A stretch of DNA of 64,000 bases from Fallopia convolvulus (taxonomy: Eukaryota; Streptophyta; Magnoliopsida; Caryophyllales; Polygonaceae). The notes beneath the pieces are model-generated. The model searched no databases, had not been told where the DNA came from, and saw nothing but the letters and a program-made list of their open reading frames with translations. The stretch lies in contig OZ024718.1 in NCBI GenBank assembly GCA_964016875.1, positions 6,267,001 through 6,331,000 on the forward strand. Reading direction: 5' to 3'. This document shows positions 43,417-55,429 of this stretch, piece by piece. Position 1 is the first letter of the stretch. Each line of letters begins with the position of its first letter. Both the position numbers and the translations under genes were made by a program.

Positions 43417-45087
43417 GACTCACCATCTCCCCCAATTCCACAACCACCCCCACCGCCTCATCCTATGATTACACGCCGCCGCAACAACATACACCAACCT
43501 AAAATCCATACCGACGGCACCATTCCCTGGCCACCCAAGCCCCATCTCAATTCCACAATCTCCATTCCTGATGAGCCCTCCAACTTCACCGAAGCCTCTC
43601 GCTTTCCCGAGTGGCGCGAGGCTATGGCGTCCGAGTTTAATGCCCTTCTTCAAACCAACACCTGGTCCCTTGTCCCGCCCTCCAACTCCGCCAATGTCCT
43701 CGGTGTCAAATGGGTCTTCAAGACCAAGCGACACTCCGATGGGACCATCGAACGACGCAAAGCCCGTCTCGTCGCCAAAGGGTTCAATCAATTAGAAGGA
43801 GTGGATTTCTCCGAAACCTTTTCCCCTGTCGCAAAACCCACCACAATTCGCCTTCTACTTTCCCTAGCCGCCATGAAGCAGTGGTCCGTCCGCCAATTGG
43901 ATATTCAGAACGCCTTCCTCCACGGGGATTTGAACGAAGAGGTCTTCATTCAACAACCTCCAGGTTTCGTAAATTCCCTCTTCCCTTCTCATATTTGTAA
44001 ACTCAAACGCTCCCTATACGGCCTTAAGCAAGCGCCACGAGCGTGGTTCCAAAAACTGAGCGACGCTCTCATTGTCCTCGGATTTTCCCCTTCCATGGCC
44101 GACACCTCCCTGTTCACTTTCAAACAAAACAATCTCATCGCCTTCGTCCTTGTCTATGTTGATGACCTCCTTGTCGTTGCTTCCACACCCGATCTCGCCA
44201 CCAAATTTGTATCTGCTCTCTCCCAACAATTTCCCGTCAAGGATCTGGGCCATCTCCACTACTTTCTCGGAATTGAAGTTCAACGCTCCACTGAGAGCTT
44301 CTCTCTGTCCCAAACTCGGTATATTCGGGACTTGTGTGAACGAGTTCAAATGCATCAATCCAAACACGTGGCTACGCCAATGGCAACCACACCCATTGAC
44401 CCTGACTCTCCCCCCTTTGAAGATCCTCAACTCTACAGGAGCATCACAGGCAGCCTCCAATACTTAGCTTTCACACGCCCTGATATTTCCTTCGCAGTGA
44501 ACAAAGTGTGCGAATTTATGCACGACCCCCGTCTCCATCATTGGCAGGCTGTCAAACGCATTCTCCGGTATCTCAACAGCACTGCAGACCTTAAATTCCA
44601 AATCTCGGCAAACTCCTCTTCTCTACTGTCTGCCTTTTCTGATGCCGACTGGGCCGGTGACAAAGTTGATCGTCGCTCCACTGGTGCGTACTGCATTTAT
44701 CTCGGGTCCAATCTCATCTCATGGTCCTCAAAAAAACATGGCACCGTCTCCCGCTCGTCCACCGAGGCTGAATACCGCAGTGTTGCATACGCCACCTGCG
44801 AGCTCCTCTGGGTACAATCACTCCTCCGGGATCTGCGCATCTCTCTGTCCCGACCACCGGTTCTGTGGTGCGACAACCTCGGGGCAACCTACATTGCTGT
44901 CAATCCGGTACTCCATCATAAGATCAAACACCTGTCCCTTGATTTTCACTTCGTCCGGGAACGTGTACAAAACCGATCTCTCCGAGTCGCCTTCATATCC
45001 TCAAAGGAACAAATTGCAGATCTCCTCACAAAGCCACTATCCACAGTGCGTTTTCAACAATTACGATCCAAACTGTGTTTACTGTAA
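43417..45087 (+). pseudogene. copia 3 reverse transcriptase and RNase H
   Basis: Open in the gag-pol phase. RT blocks: 'WVFKTKRHSDGTIERRKARL', 'NQLEGVDFSETFSPVAKPTT', 'QLDIQNAFLHGDLNEEVF', 'SLYGLKQAPRAWFQKL' and the catalytic 'LVYVDDLLVV'. RNase H: 'FSDADWAGDKVDRRSTGAYC', 'SSTEAEYRSVAYATCELLW' and 'CDNLGATYIAVNPV', ending near 'LLTKPLSTVRFQQLRSKL'. The last codons and stop come from the insertion at 45083; the native C-terminus continues at 47763. RT/RNase H make the element cDNA. The enzyme part itself shows no other lesion. Confidence 0.92.
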
Positions 45088-47762
45088 CACCCTCTCCTTA
45101 TTGAACTTGAGGTGTTACCGCCAGTAACCCTAATTAGTCCTAATTCAAGGTTACCCAAGGCTTTAAAACTTATAATCACAACAAGTATTATAACACTTTA
45201 TTACAAACCATAGTAAGACTGCCTTCCATACACAAAAGCATAACCACAACTTGGACATAAGTAAAATATTTACAACAGACTTGTTCTTCTTCAAACGACC
45301 ACTTTCAAAACCTTTTTACATTCTAAACTCCTTGGCTAGCCTTCTCTTCGCGGATTAACTTCTTTAGTAGCTGATGCGTCGTATACTGACGGTGGGCACC
45401 AGCCGGCCATGCAATTGAATAAGGTGGTCGGATTAGTCTAATGAAAGACTAAGCAAGTGGAGAAAATGACTGGTTCCTATGGTAGTGACTAAACATATTG
45501 GCATCGAACTCCGAATGACAACCGGTCGATGATCCAACAGTTAGCAGTCCCATAGAGGATAAGAAATGAGGCATGCATAATCAAAAGATAGGACACCACA
45601 ACTCGCGGTTCCATTAAGAAACATGAATAATTGTTGGGAACTTATATTAATCACACAATATTTTCAAAAGCCTCCATCGACTAATCAGATTGACTTAATC
45701 AAAGTTTGATTAAGAATCATTCATAACCGGGAGTAAGAATGGTTATCGAATAGACTAACCATTCAGGTGCATTAATGTGCCTAACACACTTATCTTTCAT
45801 TACTTTCAAAACTTTTCACAACCAAGTTGGTAATATTTTAAGCGGCTAAAACCGTAGAGAATCCACCTGTACATGGAGACGTCAAGATGAGAGGGATGAA
45901 TTCCATGATCATTGACGAACCTAGTACCAATTTGCACTTAGCTAGAGTGCACGAACACCTCCTTTGACGTTGAACGAGGTATGAGTCATGACCCGAATGT
46001 TGGGATATGATAGTAACGAGCTAAACCTCCCAACATAGACTGTGTTATAAAGAGGTCATCGGAGACTCGGCTCCTACCCCTGAAACTAATTACTTCACAA
46101 CAATGCCTCAGCATGAGACAACACACAAGGTCGCATATAACGGACCTAAATCCAGTTCTAGCGCAAACTGAATAATCAACATGGTCATTATTTCTAATAA
46201 TATAACAACCTATCATATTTTATTAAGCATACAAGTTGTTCCCAACACAAAAATATTAAATGGGATTCAATTCCTCATTTAATAAAATTAATGCAAGAGC
46301 GAACCGTCCACTTGCCTTATAGGGCGCGCTCAAAGCTCTCAGCGATTCCAACAGAAATCTTTATCTGACTTCTGCCAATTATAACAACAGATTCTTCAAC
46401 AAAAAGCTCATGGATACAATTCTTAGTTGTATAATCCAATCCTACAACTTCCTAATCGATAAACGATTTGATTTCCGAATATCGATATATATATAAATAT
46501 ATATATAAATCCTTAGTTTTCATGCTTCAAGGAGCCATCTTGGCGGAATTATAACTAATTATCCGCTTCTCTTTTGAAACAATTTTCTAAATAAAAATTG
46601 TTCATTAGTAGCAGTTCTACAAGATTACCAAATTTCAGATCAAACAGATTAACCACGAATCCTGAGTAATTATCCGAAGTCCTTTACCTGACAATCGATG
46701 TCTAAACTTGTCTTCGCTATAAGTAATAATCCAGACGTCCGTTTCTCGAGCGGTTTGAACCTGTGGAACCGTATTAACGTCAAGATTATAAAAACCATAA
46801 GTTTACTTAGTAAAGCGGACCCGAAAGGTCCTTTCGGTGGCTCCGTAACCACCCCGCTAATTAATTTCGAGCGTTATACCTTTACTCGAACTTCGAGCTT
46901 GTTCGGCTTGATGGCGGCTCGACCCAAGTGCCCGAGGGTGGCGGTGTGGTGTCCGGTAGCAACCCTTGGCGGTGGTGGTGGTTGGCGAGCTGTTGAACGC
47001 CGGCGGCGTCCCAAACGAGGCGAAGAAGAAGTCGAAGACGAAGGTGGCGCTTAACTCCTCTCTCCGAGTCCGCTCCGTCCTAATTCTTTCTCCCTGCTGG
47101 TTCGGCTGCTGGCTGCACACACACAAGAGGAGGAGATGAGGGTGGAGCTGGGGTGGCTAGCTAGCAAAGTGGTGGCAAGGTGGTGGCAATTCGATCGCCA
47201 AAGTTCGTCGCTCCGTCCGTTCTCGATCTCACTCTCGGCCTTGCTTTAGAAAATGGAAAGGAAGGAGATAATGGTTGAAAAGTCAAGGAAATGGGCTACG
47301 TGAATTCCTATCTCCCCACTCCTTAGCCTCTAAGCAAGATACGTCATAAGCACTTTTCCGTCCCGGAACGGGACTTGCGTTAAAGCGGTAAAATTATGTA
47401 CCTCGGGTGGAAAAACTCACTAAACGAAAAACGTCCCGAAAATTACGTAGACCAATAAAACCAATTTTCCATGATTTTATCTTGCTACCTTCTATTTTTA
47501 AGGCTTCCGTTTCGTATTTTACATTCCTTCCGGTACATAATTAAAAAGACGGCTTATCCAATAAATATTCTTTTTCCACTGAAAAATCTTAGAATTCACA
47601 CCGATCCATAAAATCATTTCTTTGTGATTTTAGGATATCACCAAGAATTTTCTAGGATTTAATCTCCAACAAAAATATTGGATTAAGCGTTAAAACGGAC
47701 AAAAAAGTTAAAAAGATATCCGAGAAAATTCGAAAATATCCTTAAAAACCGCAGCTATTACA
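45083..47762. mobile_element. solo-LTR-like insertion, 2,680 bp, in copia 3
   Basis: It starts TGTAACACC and ends CTATTACA (TG...CA), with an exact duplication TTTAC (45078-45082, 47763-47767). No pol, gag or internal primer site was found, so it is most simply a solo LTR of a long-LTR gypsy element (Tekay-like LTRs have such ends and lengths), although a non-coding LARD cannot be excluded. Read on the minus strand it ends in 'GAGAGGGTGTTACA', suggesting minus orientation. It contains only short, unconvincing frames. Confidence 0.8.
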
Positions 47763-47790
47763 TTTACACTCAGCTAGGATCGAGGGGGGC

Positions 47791-47968
47791 TAGTAGTGGA
47801 TACAATACATATATGTAATTAATTATCTGATGTATAGTACTCATGCCAACAAGGCTTATGCCTAGAACCTTCTGTGAACGTTTGTACAGGCCTATATATA
47901 TGGCCACTTGATCAATGAAACAGTTGAGGGAGCCTTTGAATATTTCCACCAATTCATTTCCACTAGCA
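47791..47968 (+). repeat. 3' LTR of copia 3
   Basis: 178 bp, preceded by the purine tract at 47780-47790; three differences from the 5' LTR. Confidence 0.95.
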
Positions 47969-48100
47969 GTAAGGAGGCTGAGAATTACCATTGTTATATG
48001 TTTTCATGTTGGAGAATGTATAACCTGAAGAAAATACAAGTTCTGGATTTAGTTTTATTTTTCCTTCCAATTTTTCCATATATTTGTCAGTCGTTGACTT
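47969..48100 (+). pseudogene. DC1 gene copy D, 3' fragment
   Basis: After GTAAG the frame reads 'KEAENYHCYMFSCWRMYN', a DC1-like start equivalent to 'EAEDYICDEC' of the same gene. It becomes unrecognisable after about 48060. This is the tail of copy D displaced 7.4 kb by copia 3. Confidence 0.6.
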
Positions 48101-48394
48101 TCGTTAGTTTGAAATGTAGATGGACAACAATTGGAAGTGGTTTGTTTGACGAGCACATTGCTGTCTACCTGATTATATTAAAAGAATCCTCATTTTTCAA
48201 TGATTATATACTAACAGCCTGTCAATAATTAATCCTTTTAATTCCTTTTTTTCCTTTGTATAATAATCATTTTTGTTCTAGCTTGCACATTTCTATGTCT
48301 TGGAGATCTCAGACTTAACAATAACATTCATTTGCTAGTACCTAACTTCCATCCTCCTATTCATTCTTCTTCTTCTTCTCTACACAAAAGAAAG
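48101..48394. other. spacer between DC1 copies D and C
   Basis: AT-rich, no gene recognised. It presumably carries the promoter and leader of copy C; a CT-rich tract (48361-48380) precedes the ATG. Confidence 0.5.
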
Positions 48395-48741
48395 ATGTTG
48401 TTCGGAATCAAGCAAAAATCAATCATAGCCATGAAAGGCTTTCCTTTCACCCGCAAAACTGAGTTTGCTACTCTCATAGCAGCCTCCCTTAAATGCCCTG
48501 CACTATCCTTAGCCGATTTCCTCAACATTCTCCACCCAAATTCCCTTCAATCCTCTCCTTCCTCTCCCACCTCATCGCCACAAGATTTCGCCTTCCAAAT
48601 CGTCTGCCTTTTTTTCAAATCCCAACTCTCCTCAGGACTATTTGACAACATCGTCGTTGACTCCCCCATCTCCTCTCGATCTCACCTTGATCAGCTCATC
48701 GAGCTAGACTCGTCCCTCTCGCAAACAAAACTCATCATAGT
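48395..48741 (+). pseudogene. P-loop-like/DC1 gene copy C, N-terminal part
   Basis: The ATG at 48395 starts 'MLFGIKQKSIIAMKGFPFTR KTEFATLIAASL', the cleanest view of the family N-terminus: hydrophobic strand, then 'GFPFTRKT' in the position of a P-loop (GxPxxGKT/S in kinases, here Arg for Gly). 'DNIVVDSPISSRSHLDQLIE' and 'QTKLIIV' follow, resembling the second and third core strands of small P-loop kinases. The frame is intact to 48741, where gypsy element 2 is inserted. The gene resumes at 61786. Confidence 0.85.
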
Positions 48742-49263
48742 TGTTTTGGGCAGGATAATCGTGCTAACACGTTACCTGCTGAAGTAGGGAATTCCTAACC
48801 AAAAAGCAATCGCAACGCGTTATGAATTATGAGCAAGACGTTGAATTAGATAAAGAATAGAAAACAAATAGTAAGTAAGTTGAAATGCGTATATTGCGAT
48901 TGTAGTTGCAGATAAATCTCCAAAGTATCTCAGAATACTCGAATGGAAGTGAAACGATTAAACAAAGATGAGTTTTTGCTTCTTGCTTGTGTTCAAAGTG
49001 CCAGTGTCAATCCCCCCCCCCTTATTTTCGCCTCAGCCTGGCTTTATAATCCTCCCTTCATTTTGACCGTTGGTGGAGCGCTTAGCATATCTCGGAGATT
49101 CCGCCCTCGTCGTTAATTACACAGCCGTTAGTGTTGATCATGAAGTCCGAAATTTCCACCTTGCTCTGATTGCTCCATCGTCTTCTCTTTCTGGTAATTC
49201 AATTGGATTGACGATGCTGGGCTCACAGCATTCTTCTTGGGCCAAATTATGGAGGGCCCAACA
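48742..49263 (-). repeat. 3' LTR of gypsy element 2
   Basis: 522 bp, TG...CA. A run of ten C near 49013 is shorter in the other LTR. Confidence 0.95.
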
Positions 49264-49283
49264 ATACCCCCATCAAAAACCCG
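49264..49283 (-). other. polypurine tract of gypsy element 2
   Basis: The minus strand reads 'TTTTTGATGGGGGTAT' before the LTR, as in element 1. Confidence 0.8.
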
Positions 49284-49482
49284 GGAAAATTCCCGCCTCC
49301 ACTTTCCTAGGGTTTTTGATTTCGTGTCTTGGAAGTTGTAGCAATTCATAACACGTCCAATCAATCCCTATTTAAAGCGGTTATGATGGCTTCCAAAGAC
49401 TTCAATTTGTGCTCTTCGGTGTCCAGGTACGTTTTCCCCTACCTTCGTTTCTTCGTCTTAAACTTTTCTTCTTCCCTCAACT

Positions 49483-51240
49483 ATGGCATCCTCTGACTCC
49501 CCTTCTCTCTATTGCCTTGAATCCACCCTTCCTCCTTCTCTGACATCTTCTGGTTTCCTCACCTCCTATCACCGGAGGGATAGCACTTCCGAGGACCCCC
49601 ATTTATTTGCTTTTTCTGCGGGCTTCCCTTCACATGTAGAAGTATTTCTTCCTCCCCCTGGCGTTCATGCGGATTTTTATGCCAACGATTGGGTGTGCTT
49701 GTATGAGTACCCTTTTCGTATTGGCCACCATTTTCCATTTTCTCCTTTAGTTGTCGACTTCTTGTCCACCCTCAATGTCTCTCCGGGGCAATTACTTCCC
49801 CAAGTTTGGAGACTTCTACTTTCCTTTGATCAACTATGCTCTTCTCAGGGTCTTCCCTTCAAAGTTGCTGACTTTTTCCTAAATTATCGTCTTTCCAAGG
49901 GCAGTCCGGGCCGTCTGACTTTGAAGACCTTTACCAACAAATCTGACCTAGTCTTTAACATATCCAAATCTGACCGGGGTTGGGCTGATAAGTTTTTCTT
50001 TATGAGACTGTCTTCTCTAGGGATCGATACATCTTTCTTGAGAAGTCGTTGGCAATCTACAGGTAGTGTTTCCTTTTGAACTTATTGGCTTCTATTCAAG
50101 TCTGACCACTAAGCGTTTCTTGTGCAGAGTGTCTTGCTACTCCTCAGCCCCGCAAAGTGTCATATCAGGTCATCTCCCATATCGAAGCTCTCTCGTTGGA
50201 GGGAAGATCCTACCCCAATCTAGTAAAGGCGTGTTTTGCAGAACCCGAAGAAACCGAGATGTCGAGTATGTCTCCCTCTCTTCCTCTTTATGGCTCCTAC
50301 TCTTCCTGTCTTTTGTCAACCTTGTCTCTCTCGTGATGTTAGGTTGAAGGACTACCAGATCAACCGCTGCTTTGTCAACTCTGGAAAGAGTCGAGGCCAG
50401 GAAGAAGAGGAAAGCGAATACAACCTCTACGGCGGATACGTCTTTGATGGTGTCACTGCCTCCCAAAGTGACAGGCGACTCTCCCAAGGCCTCTTTGTCA
50501 AAGAAAGGTACATCCTCTCGCATGACGGATCTTCCCAGCACCATAATGTCCTTGGACATGGATGCGGAAAAATGCCTTAAGTTTTTGATGCCTCTACAAG
50601 TGGACTGCCTCCATGGTTCAAACCATCAATCTTCTTTTCCTGAATTTCTCGGCGAAATACTGGCAGCCCAATGGCAGGTATTCATCAGGTCCCCTTTTGC
50701 TTTTGCTATCGATTGTCTGGATGTCTACTTTAATACATACTTGTTGCCCAGGGACTTCAACTCACTCTTGCTGCTTATGACACCTTTAAAGATTACCCTG
50801 AGCAACTGGCTCAGAGTAAAATCAGCACGCAACTTGAAAAGGATAGGTCTGTCATTCTAGGATAGGAGAAGAAAGCTCTGGAGAAGAAGGTCCTTGATCT
50901 GCAAAGTGCCCTTGCGAAAGCTCTAGATGACTCCAAGGCGTGGGAGGACAAATTCATGGAAGTATCGAAGAAGAATGCCGCTCTTGCCCAAGAAATTGAA
51001 GATACAGCTGACTACTGGTCGCTCAGGGCTTGCGTCGAGACGATTGAGGAATTTGTTGCCGGAAGACATTCCTCCTGGGATGCTCTTAAGGAAAGGGAAC
51101 AATTTGAGAACCTGTTTCCTGAAGAGGCCAACGCGTCAACGAAATCCTCTCTCATCGACGGCATTTCACAAGTCGCCAAGGACGTAGCCCAGATCGAGAT
51201 GAACAACCAGAAGTCAGTTGAGGGCACAGACAAAGATTGA
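49483..51240 (+). pseudogene. antisense ORF of gypsy element 2, spliced
   Basis: Exon 1 is 49483-50062 (580 nt, conserved 'PPPGVHADFYANDWVCLYEY' block). The intron 50063-50127 ends tgtgcag, and exon 2 is 50128-50265 (138 nt, open here unlike element 1). The third exon is about 50343-50677 with an uncertain acceptor and an early TGA. The intron 50678-50751 ends cccag, and exon 4 is 50752-51240. Exon 4 is coiled-coil rich and contains TAG at 50863-50865 where element 1 has CAG. It ends 'EMNNQKSVEGTDKD'. The same exon structure in two diverged copies argues for a real spliced gene of the family, with the transposase_28-like N-domain. Function unknown. Confidence 0.75.
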
Positions 51241-51612
51241 TTCCTTTCTTCTATTATCAAATTCTTTTCCTACCCCCAGTGTGTTGGGGATTTTTGAAGA
51301 CATTATGTTTTGTGTGGCCGCTTGTATTAGGGCCCAGACGTAGACAGCTTTGTACCCCGTGTTGGTTTCTGGGGTTACGTTTTACTTTGATAATATTTTA
51401 CTAGTTGCTATGGTCTTGGATTTGTGTTTGACTTTCTTTTGCAGGTAGGCAGGTTCAATGCTGAAGAAAGAAGATCAACGCGGTCGTAGGGAAGTCGATT
51501 TGTCTAGCACACGTACTTGTAATTCTAGCAATAGATTCTTCGTTGTAAAGCGCTTTTTATGTTAGATGCAGGGAGAGAGAATGATGTACTTGTCTGAAAT
51601 GTAAATATTTGC

Positions 51613-51618
51613 AATAAA
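51613..51618 (+). terminator. candidate polyadenylation signal of antisense ORF 2
   Basis: AATAAA about 370 bases after the stop, at the position equivalent to 9774 in element 1. Confidence 0.4.
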
Positions 51619-51883
51619 TTCATGAATCGTGTTACAAATGAAAGATTCTTCTTGTTCTAGAATTCTTGTTACATGTTCTCGTCTCTTGCATCTTTTGACT
51701 AGTCGTTGTGTGCACAGCGTTGCCTGATCACAAGGCGAGGGCCCATGTTTTGGCTTGTAACGTCACAAGGCGTCCCTTGTTAGTTTTCTTGATACTGTTG
51801 TACTCGTGTATGTACGAAGATGTAATGATATAATGTAAAAGGATAAATTGTATGAGGATTACCTTATCAAAACTCGTCGTGTT

Positions 51884-52763
51884 TCAAAAGTGATACAATT
51901 TCAAGTTCATTGCATTCCAGCTTCTGGGGACCGTCTTTCCCTCTTGTGACATTAGTTCGTAGGCTCCTTGTCCTACGATCTTCGTGATCTGGTATGGTCC
52001 TTCCCAGTTTGCTCCCAACTTGCCAGCATTCAATTCTTGCGTATTCTGAAAGACTCTTCTTAACACCCTATCTCCTACTTGGAATACTTTGGCGTTAACG
52101 CGTTTGTTGTAACTCCGAGCTACCCCTGCCTATATGCCGCCATCCGAATTGAAGCCTCATCTCGTAACTCGTCCACTATATCCAAATGATGTAACAGGTT
52201 GGACAGGTTTGACTCTTCAGTGGTGAGTCCGTATCGGACTGTAGGCAAAGTTACTTCTACTGGTAGTACGGCTTCACATCCATAGACCAAGGAAAAAGGC
52301 GTATGACCTGTTGTTGTCTTTGGGGTTGTCCGATCTGACCACAGGATAAGGGGTAACTCGTCTGCCCATTTCCCTTTTGCTTCTTTGAGCCGCTTCTTCA
52401 AGTTGTTAATAATCACCTTGTTACTTGCTTCTGCTTGCCCATTAGCCTGAGGGTAACGAGGCGTTGACATCACCAACTGTATGTTGTACTGCTGGCAGAA
52501 TGATCTTGTCTTGTCACTGATGAACTGGGACCCGTTGTCGCAGACTATGGTGGATGGTATTCCGAATCTGCTCAGAATGTTCCTCCTTATGAAGGAGATG
52601 ACTTGCGTATCTTTAACTTCTTTGAAGGCTTCAGCTTCAATCCATTTAGAGAAGTAGTCAGTCATTGCCAAGATGTAAACACGTTGCCCCGAAGCTGGAG
52701 GAAGTTTTCCCACAATGTCCATCCCCCATTTCATGAATGGCCAAGGAGATGTTATAGGATGCA
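51884..52763 (-). pseudogene. gypsy element 2 integrase, catalytic and C-terminal part
   Basis: The minus-strand frame from about 52764 to 52120 reads 'WGMDIVGKLPPASGQRVYIL', 'TIVCDNGSQFISD' and 'YPQANGQAEASNKVI', giving all three DDE residues. It then runs to 'GYRQG'-like residues where a short deletion near 52130 shifts the frame. The C-terminal module (52066-51884, 'VFQNTQELNAGKLGANWEGP') completes it. The HHCC zinc region lies beyond the nested element, at 56497-56709. Confidence 0.88.
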
Positions 52764-53985
52764 TGATAGCATGCATTTAGGCATTAGTTTTAGGGCATAT
52801 TTATGTTTAAATCTTAGGTAGTTGCATGCAATTTGCTTAGTATTAGTAGTTTTTGCATTTCGGTGTCTACTCTTGTTTATTCGTGTTTTAGGTCATTTTG
52901 AGGAGCAAGCATTGGTTAAGTTGAAGGATACAAGATTAAAGATATAAGTGTCTTTTCCAAGGATATTCAAGCCATTTCTGATGATCATTAATGCCCAAGA
53001 GGTTGTGGAAAAGAATGCTTAAATCCGGACCATCCAGTGAAGTTGTTGTTTTGACACCACTTTCTTGTGACGCTTGGTTCAGGAGATACGGTGATCGGAT
53101 GAAGCTGAATTTAAAAGACAAATCTCACAAGAGAATTGAAATAACCTGTTGAAATAAACCTGAATAGACAAATCTCACAACAACTTGAATCTGAAAAGCT
53201 TCGACTCGAATAGAATCTAGAAAGTTTAGTTCTCCATAAGAGAGAAAATACCAAAGTCTGAAATTAGGTCTAGAAGAGAATAGAGATCCAAAACAATGGA
53301 TGAAACTAGGTTTTTAAGTAGCCAACTAAAAACACAAAAGGAAAGATATAATAAAAAACAAGTAAAGATAAGCTCGAAAGATCCTCGTGCGCGAGCAGCT
53401 CAGATGGGTCGCGATCGCCCTTTTTGATGGCCGCGATCACGGCCTAGACTAATTTGACTAGGCGAGTCAGTGTAAAGCCGTGATCGCCGATTTGGATGGC
53501 CGCGATCGCGGCCTGTCTCTGACAACATTCTGACGGTACTTTCGGATGCTGTTTTGACTCACTTAGAGTTGGAATTTGAACTCGCAGTAAAAACATGAAT
53601 TGTAGCTCTTGGAGTTAGCTTTCCAATGATACCAAATTCAGCTTCATCCGATCACCGTAGCTCCTGAACCAAGCGTCACAAGAAAGTGGTGTCAAAACAA
53701 CAACTTCACTGGATGGTCCGGATTTAAGCATTCTTTTCCACAACCTCTTGGGCATTAATGATCATCAGAAATGGCTTGAATATCATTGGAAAAGAAACTT
53801 GAATATCTTTAATCTTGTATCCTTAAACTTAACCAATGCTTGCTCCTCAAAATGACCTAAAAACACGAATAAACAAGAGTAGACACCGAAATGCAAAAAC
53901 TACTAATACTAAGCAAATTGCATGCAACTACCTAAGATTTAAACATAAATATGCCCTGAAACTAATGCCTAAATGCATGCTATCA
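52764..53985. repeat. inverted pair of U3 sequences
   Basis: Bases 52764-53108 (starting TGATAGCATGCATTTAGGC) are the reverse complement of about 53641-53985, with few mismatches. Between them lies the rest of the minus-oriented LTR, including 'ggccgcgatcgcggcc'-type palindromes near 53500. Confidence 0.9.
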
Positions 53986-53989
53986 AATT

Positions 53990-55420
53990 CCCCCATGCTT
54001 AAACCTTGCTTGTCCTCAAGCAAGAAATAGATTTAACACCCCCACAAACAAGCAATTCATGCATCCACTTTGATAAATGTTTAAGCAAGAATAACAAGAA
54101 ACATGATTCAACAATTGGGCATGTATTTTGGCATCCAAATAGATCAAGTGAACACATCCATTCTAAACCTCACTAGGAACATGTGTTTTCACTCTCACTC
54201 ATGTGTTTAAAGGTATATGTGTTTCGCTCAAACTCAACTTTGAAAGCCTAGCTACCATATGCTTGCATCAGTGTTCTAATTCTCCACCGCTATAGACTAT
54301 GCATACAACAAAAATCACGAGGTCTTTTGAGGGTTGTAATGGGGCCAAGGTAATAAGAATTTGGCAGGGAATCATTTGGTCTTGTGGTGCTAAATCCGGG
54401 AATCAAGATTAAACTCAATTCTAAAATAACACCAAACTTCAATTCTTTTTCTTTCCCAATTCCTACTCTCTTAATTCCATTTGATCTTCTCTTTTTTTTC
54501 TTCACTTGCATTCTTTTTTTTCTTCTTTTTTGCTTCAACTCTCATATAATTTTTCCTTTCAACCAATTGAAGACTTCAACTTTAAAGCTAGTCTTTTATT
54601 TCTTTTCACCCTCATTTTCAAATTCAAATATTCATCCACTAATTACTCTTTCAACTCCCCCATACTTGGCTCACAACCACAAAGCAAATCAAGTAAAAAT
54701 CTAATTCCCGGATGGGTCAAGCTTATATAAGGCTTTGGATTCATTTTGTGAAGCTTCAAAAAATATGGCTATTAAGGCTTAGAAAGGGGCTTCAAAAGAA
54801 GGTTCATATGTAAGGGTGGATAAGGGAATAATAGGCTAATAAAACAATGCCTCAATCATTTTAATGTCATATGCAAAAGTCATGAATGCAGCCTTGAAAA
54901 AGATATTTAAATGCAAGTTCTAGAGGAAGCAATCAAAGTGAGAACATACAATGAAAAAGAGGACTCATAAATGCATAGTCCTAGAAAGGCCAAAAATAAT
55001 CTCACAAGGTAAACTTTGCCTAGAACTTCCGTGTAACTTAGATCTCAAGGATATACATGCTCAATCAAATTATCAAATATTCTCTTAAGGAAATAAACAT
55101 TATCAAGCTTCAAACAATCCAAGCAAGTTAAGGGGCAAAAAATCATCATAAAAAATATTAGAGGACAAGTGGTTTCTTTGCTTAGGAAATATGACAAACC
55201 TAAAATGCATGATAATTTTTTTTGTATTTCTTTAAATTTTTCTGATTTTTTTTGTTTTTTTATGCAATTATGAATGCAAAAATCTAAACATGCTTTGCAA
55301 GAATTTAAACTATATGCAATGCAAAACTATATTAGCATGTAAGTGTTCCCCTCCCCCGTGCTTAAACAATACATTGTCCCCAATGTATAAAATAAAAGAG
55401 AAAGGAAGAGAAAACACTCA
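53990..55420. other. non-coding part of gypsy derivative 2
   Basis: Between PPT and the conserved ORF. 'ctccaccgctatagac', 'gttgtaatggggccaagg' and 'tggtgctaaatccggga' are shared with derivative 1 at 29110-29270. T-rich tracts lie at 54480-54680. No credible gene. Confidence 0.6.
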
Positions 55421-55429
55421 CAAAGTCGT

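Larger units (their letters stand above)
40541..47968 (+). mobile_element. Ty1/copia element (copia 3) in DC1 copy D
   Basis: LTRs of 178 bp (40541-40718 and 47791-47968) differ at three sites. The duplication GTAAG (40536-40540, 47969-47973) is exact. The primer site TGGTATCAGAGC follows the left LTR directly, and 'cgaggggggc' precedes the right LTR. The gag-pol frame is uninterrupted in phase except for two TAG codons, and a 2,680-bp insertion sits at its very end. The termini read TAGTAG...TAGCA, so the 5' dinucleotide is TA rather than TG. Confidence 0.95.

Noticed and set aside
43155..44467. Minus-strand and shifted frames across copia 3 pol
   Set aside because: Shadows of the GC-rich pol frame; the real frame carries the RT and RNase H motifs.
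46698..47126. Frames of about 90-118 aa on both strands in the solo-LTR-like insertion
   Set aside because: No recognisable domain, mutually overlapping on opposite strands, inside a TG...CA unit with duplication.
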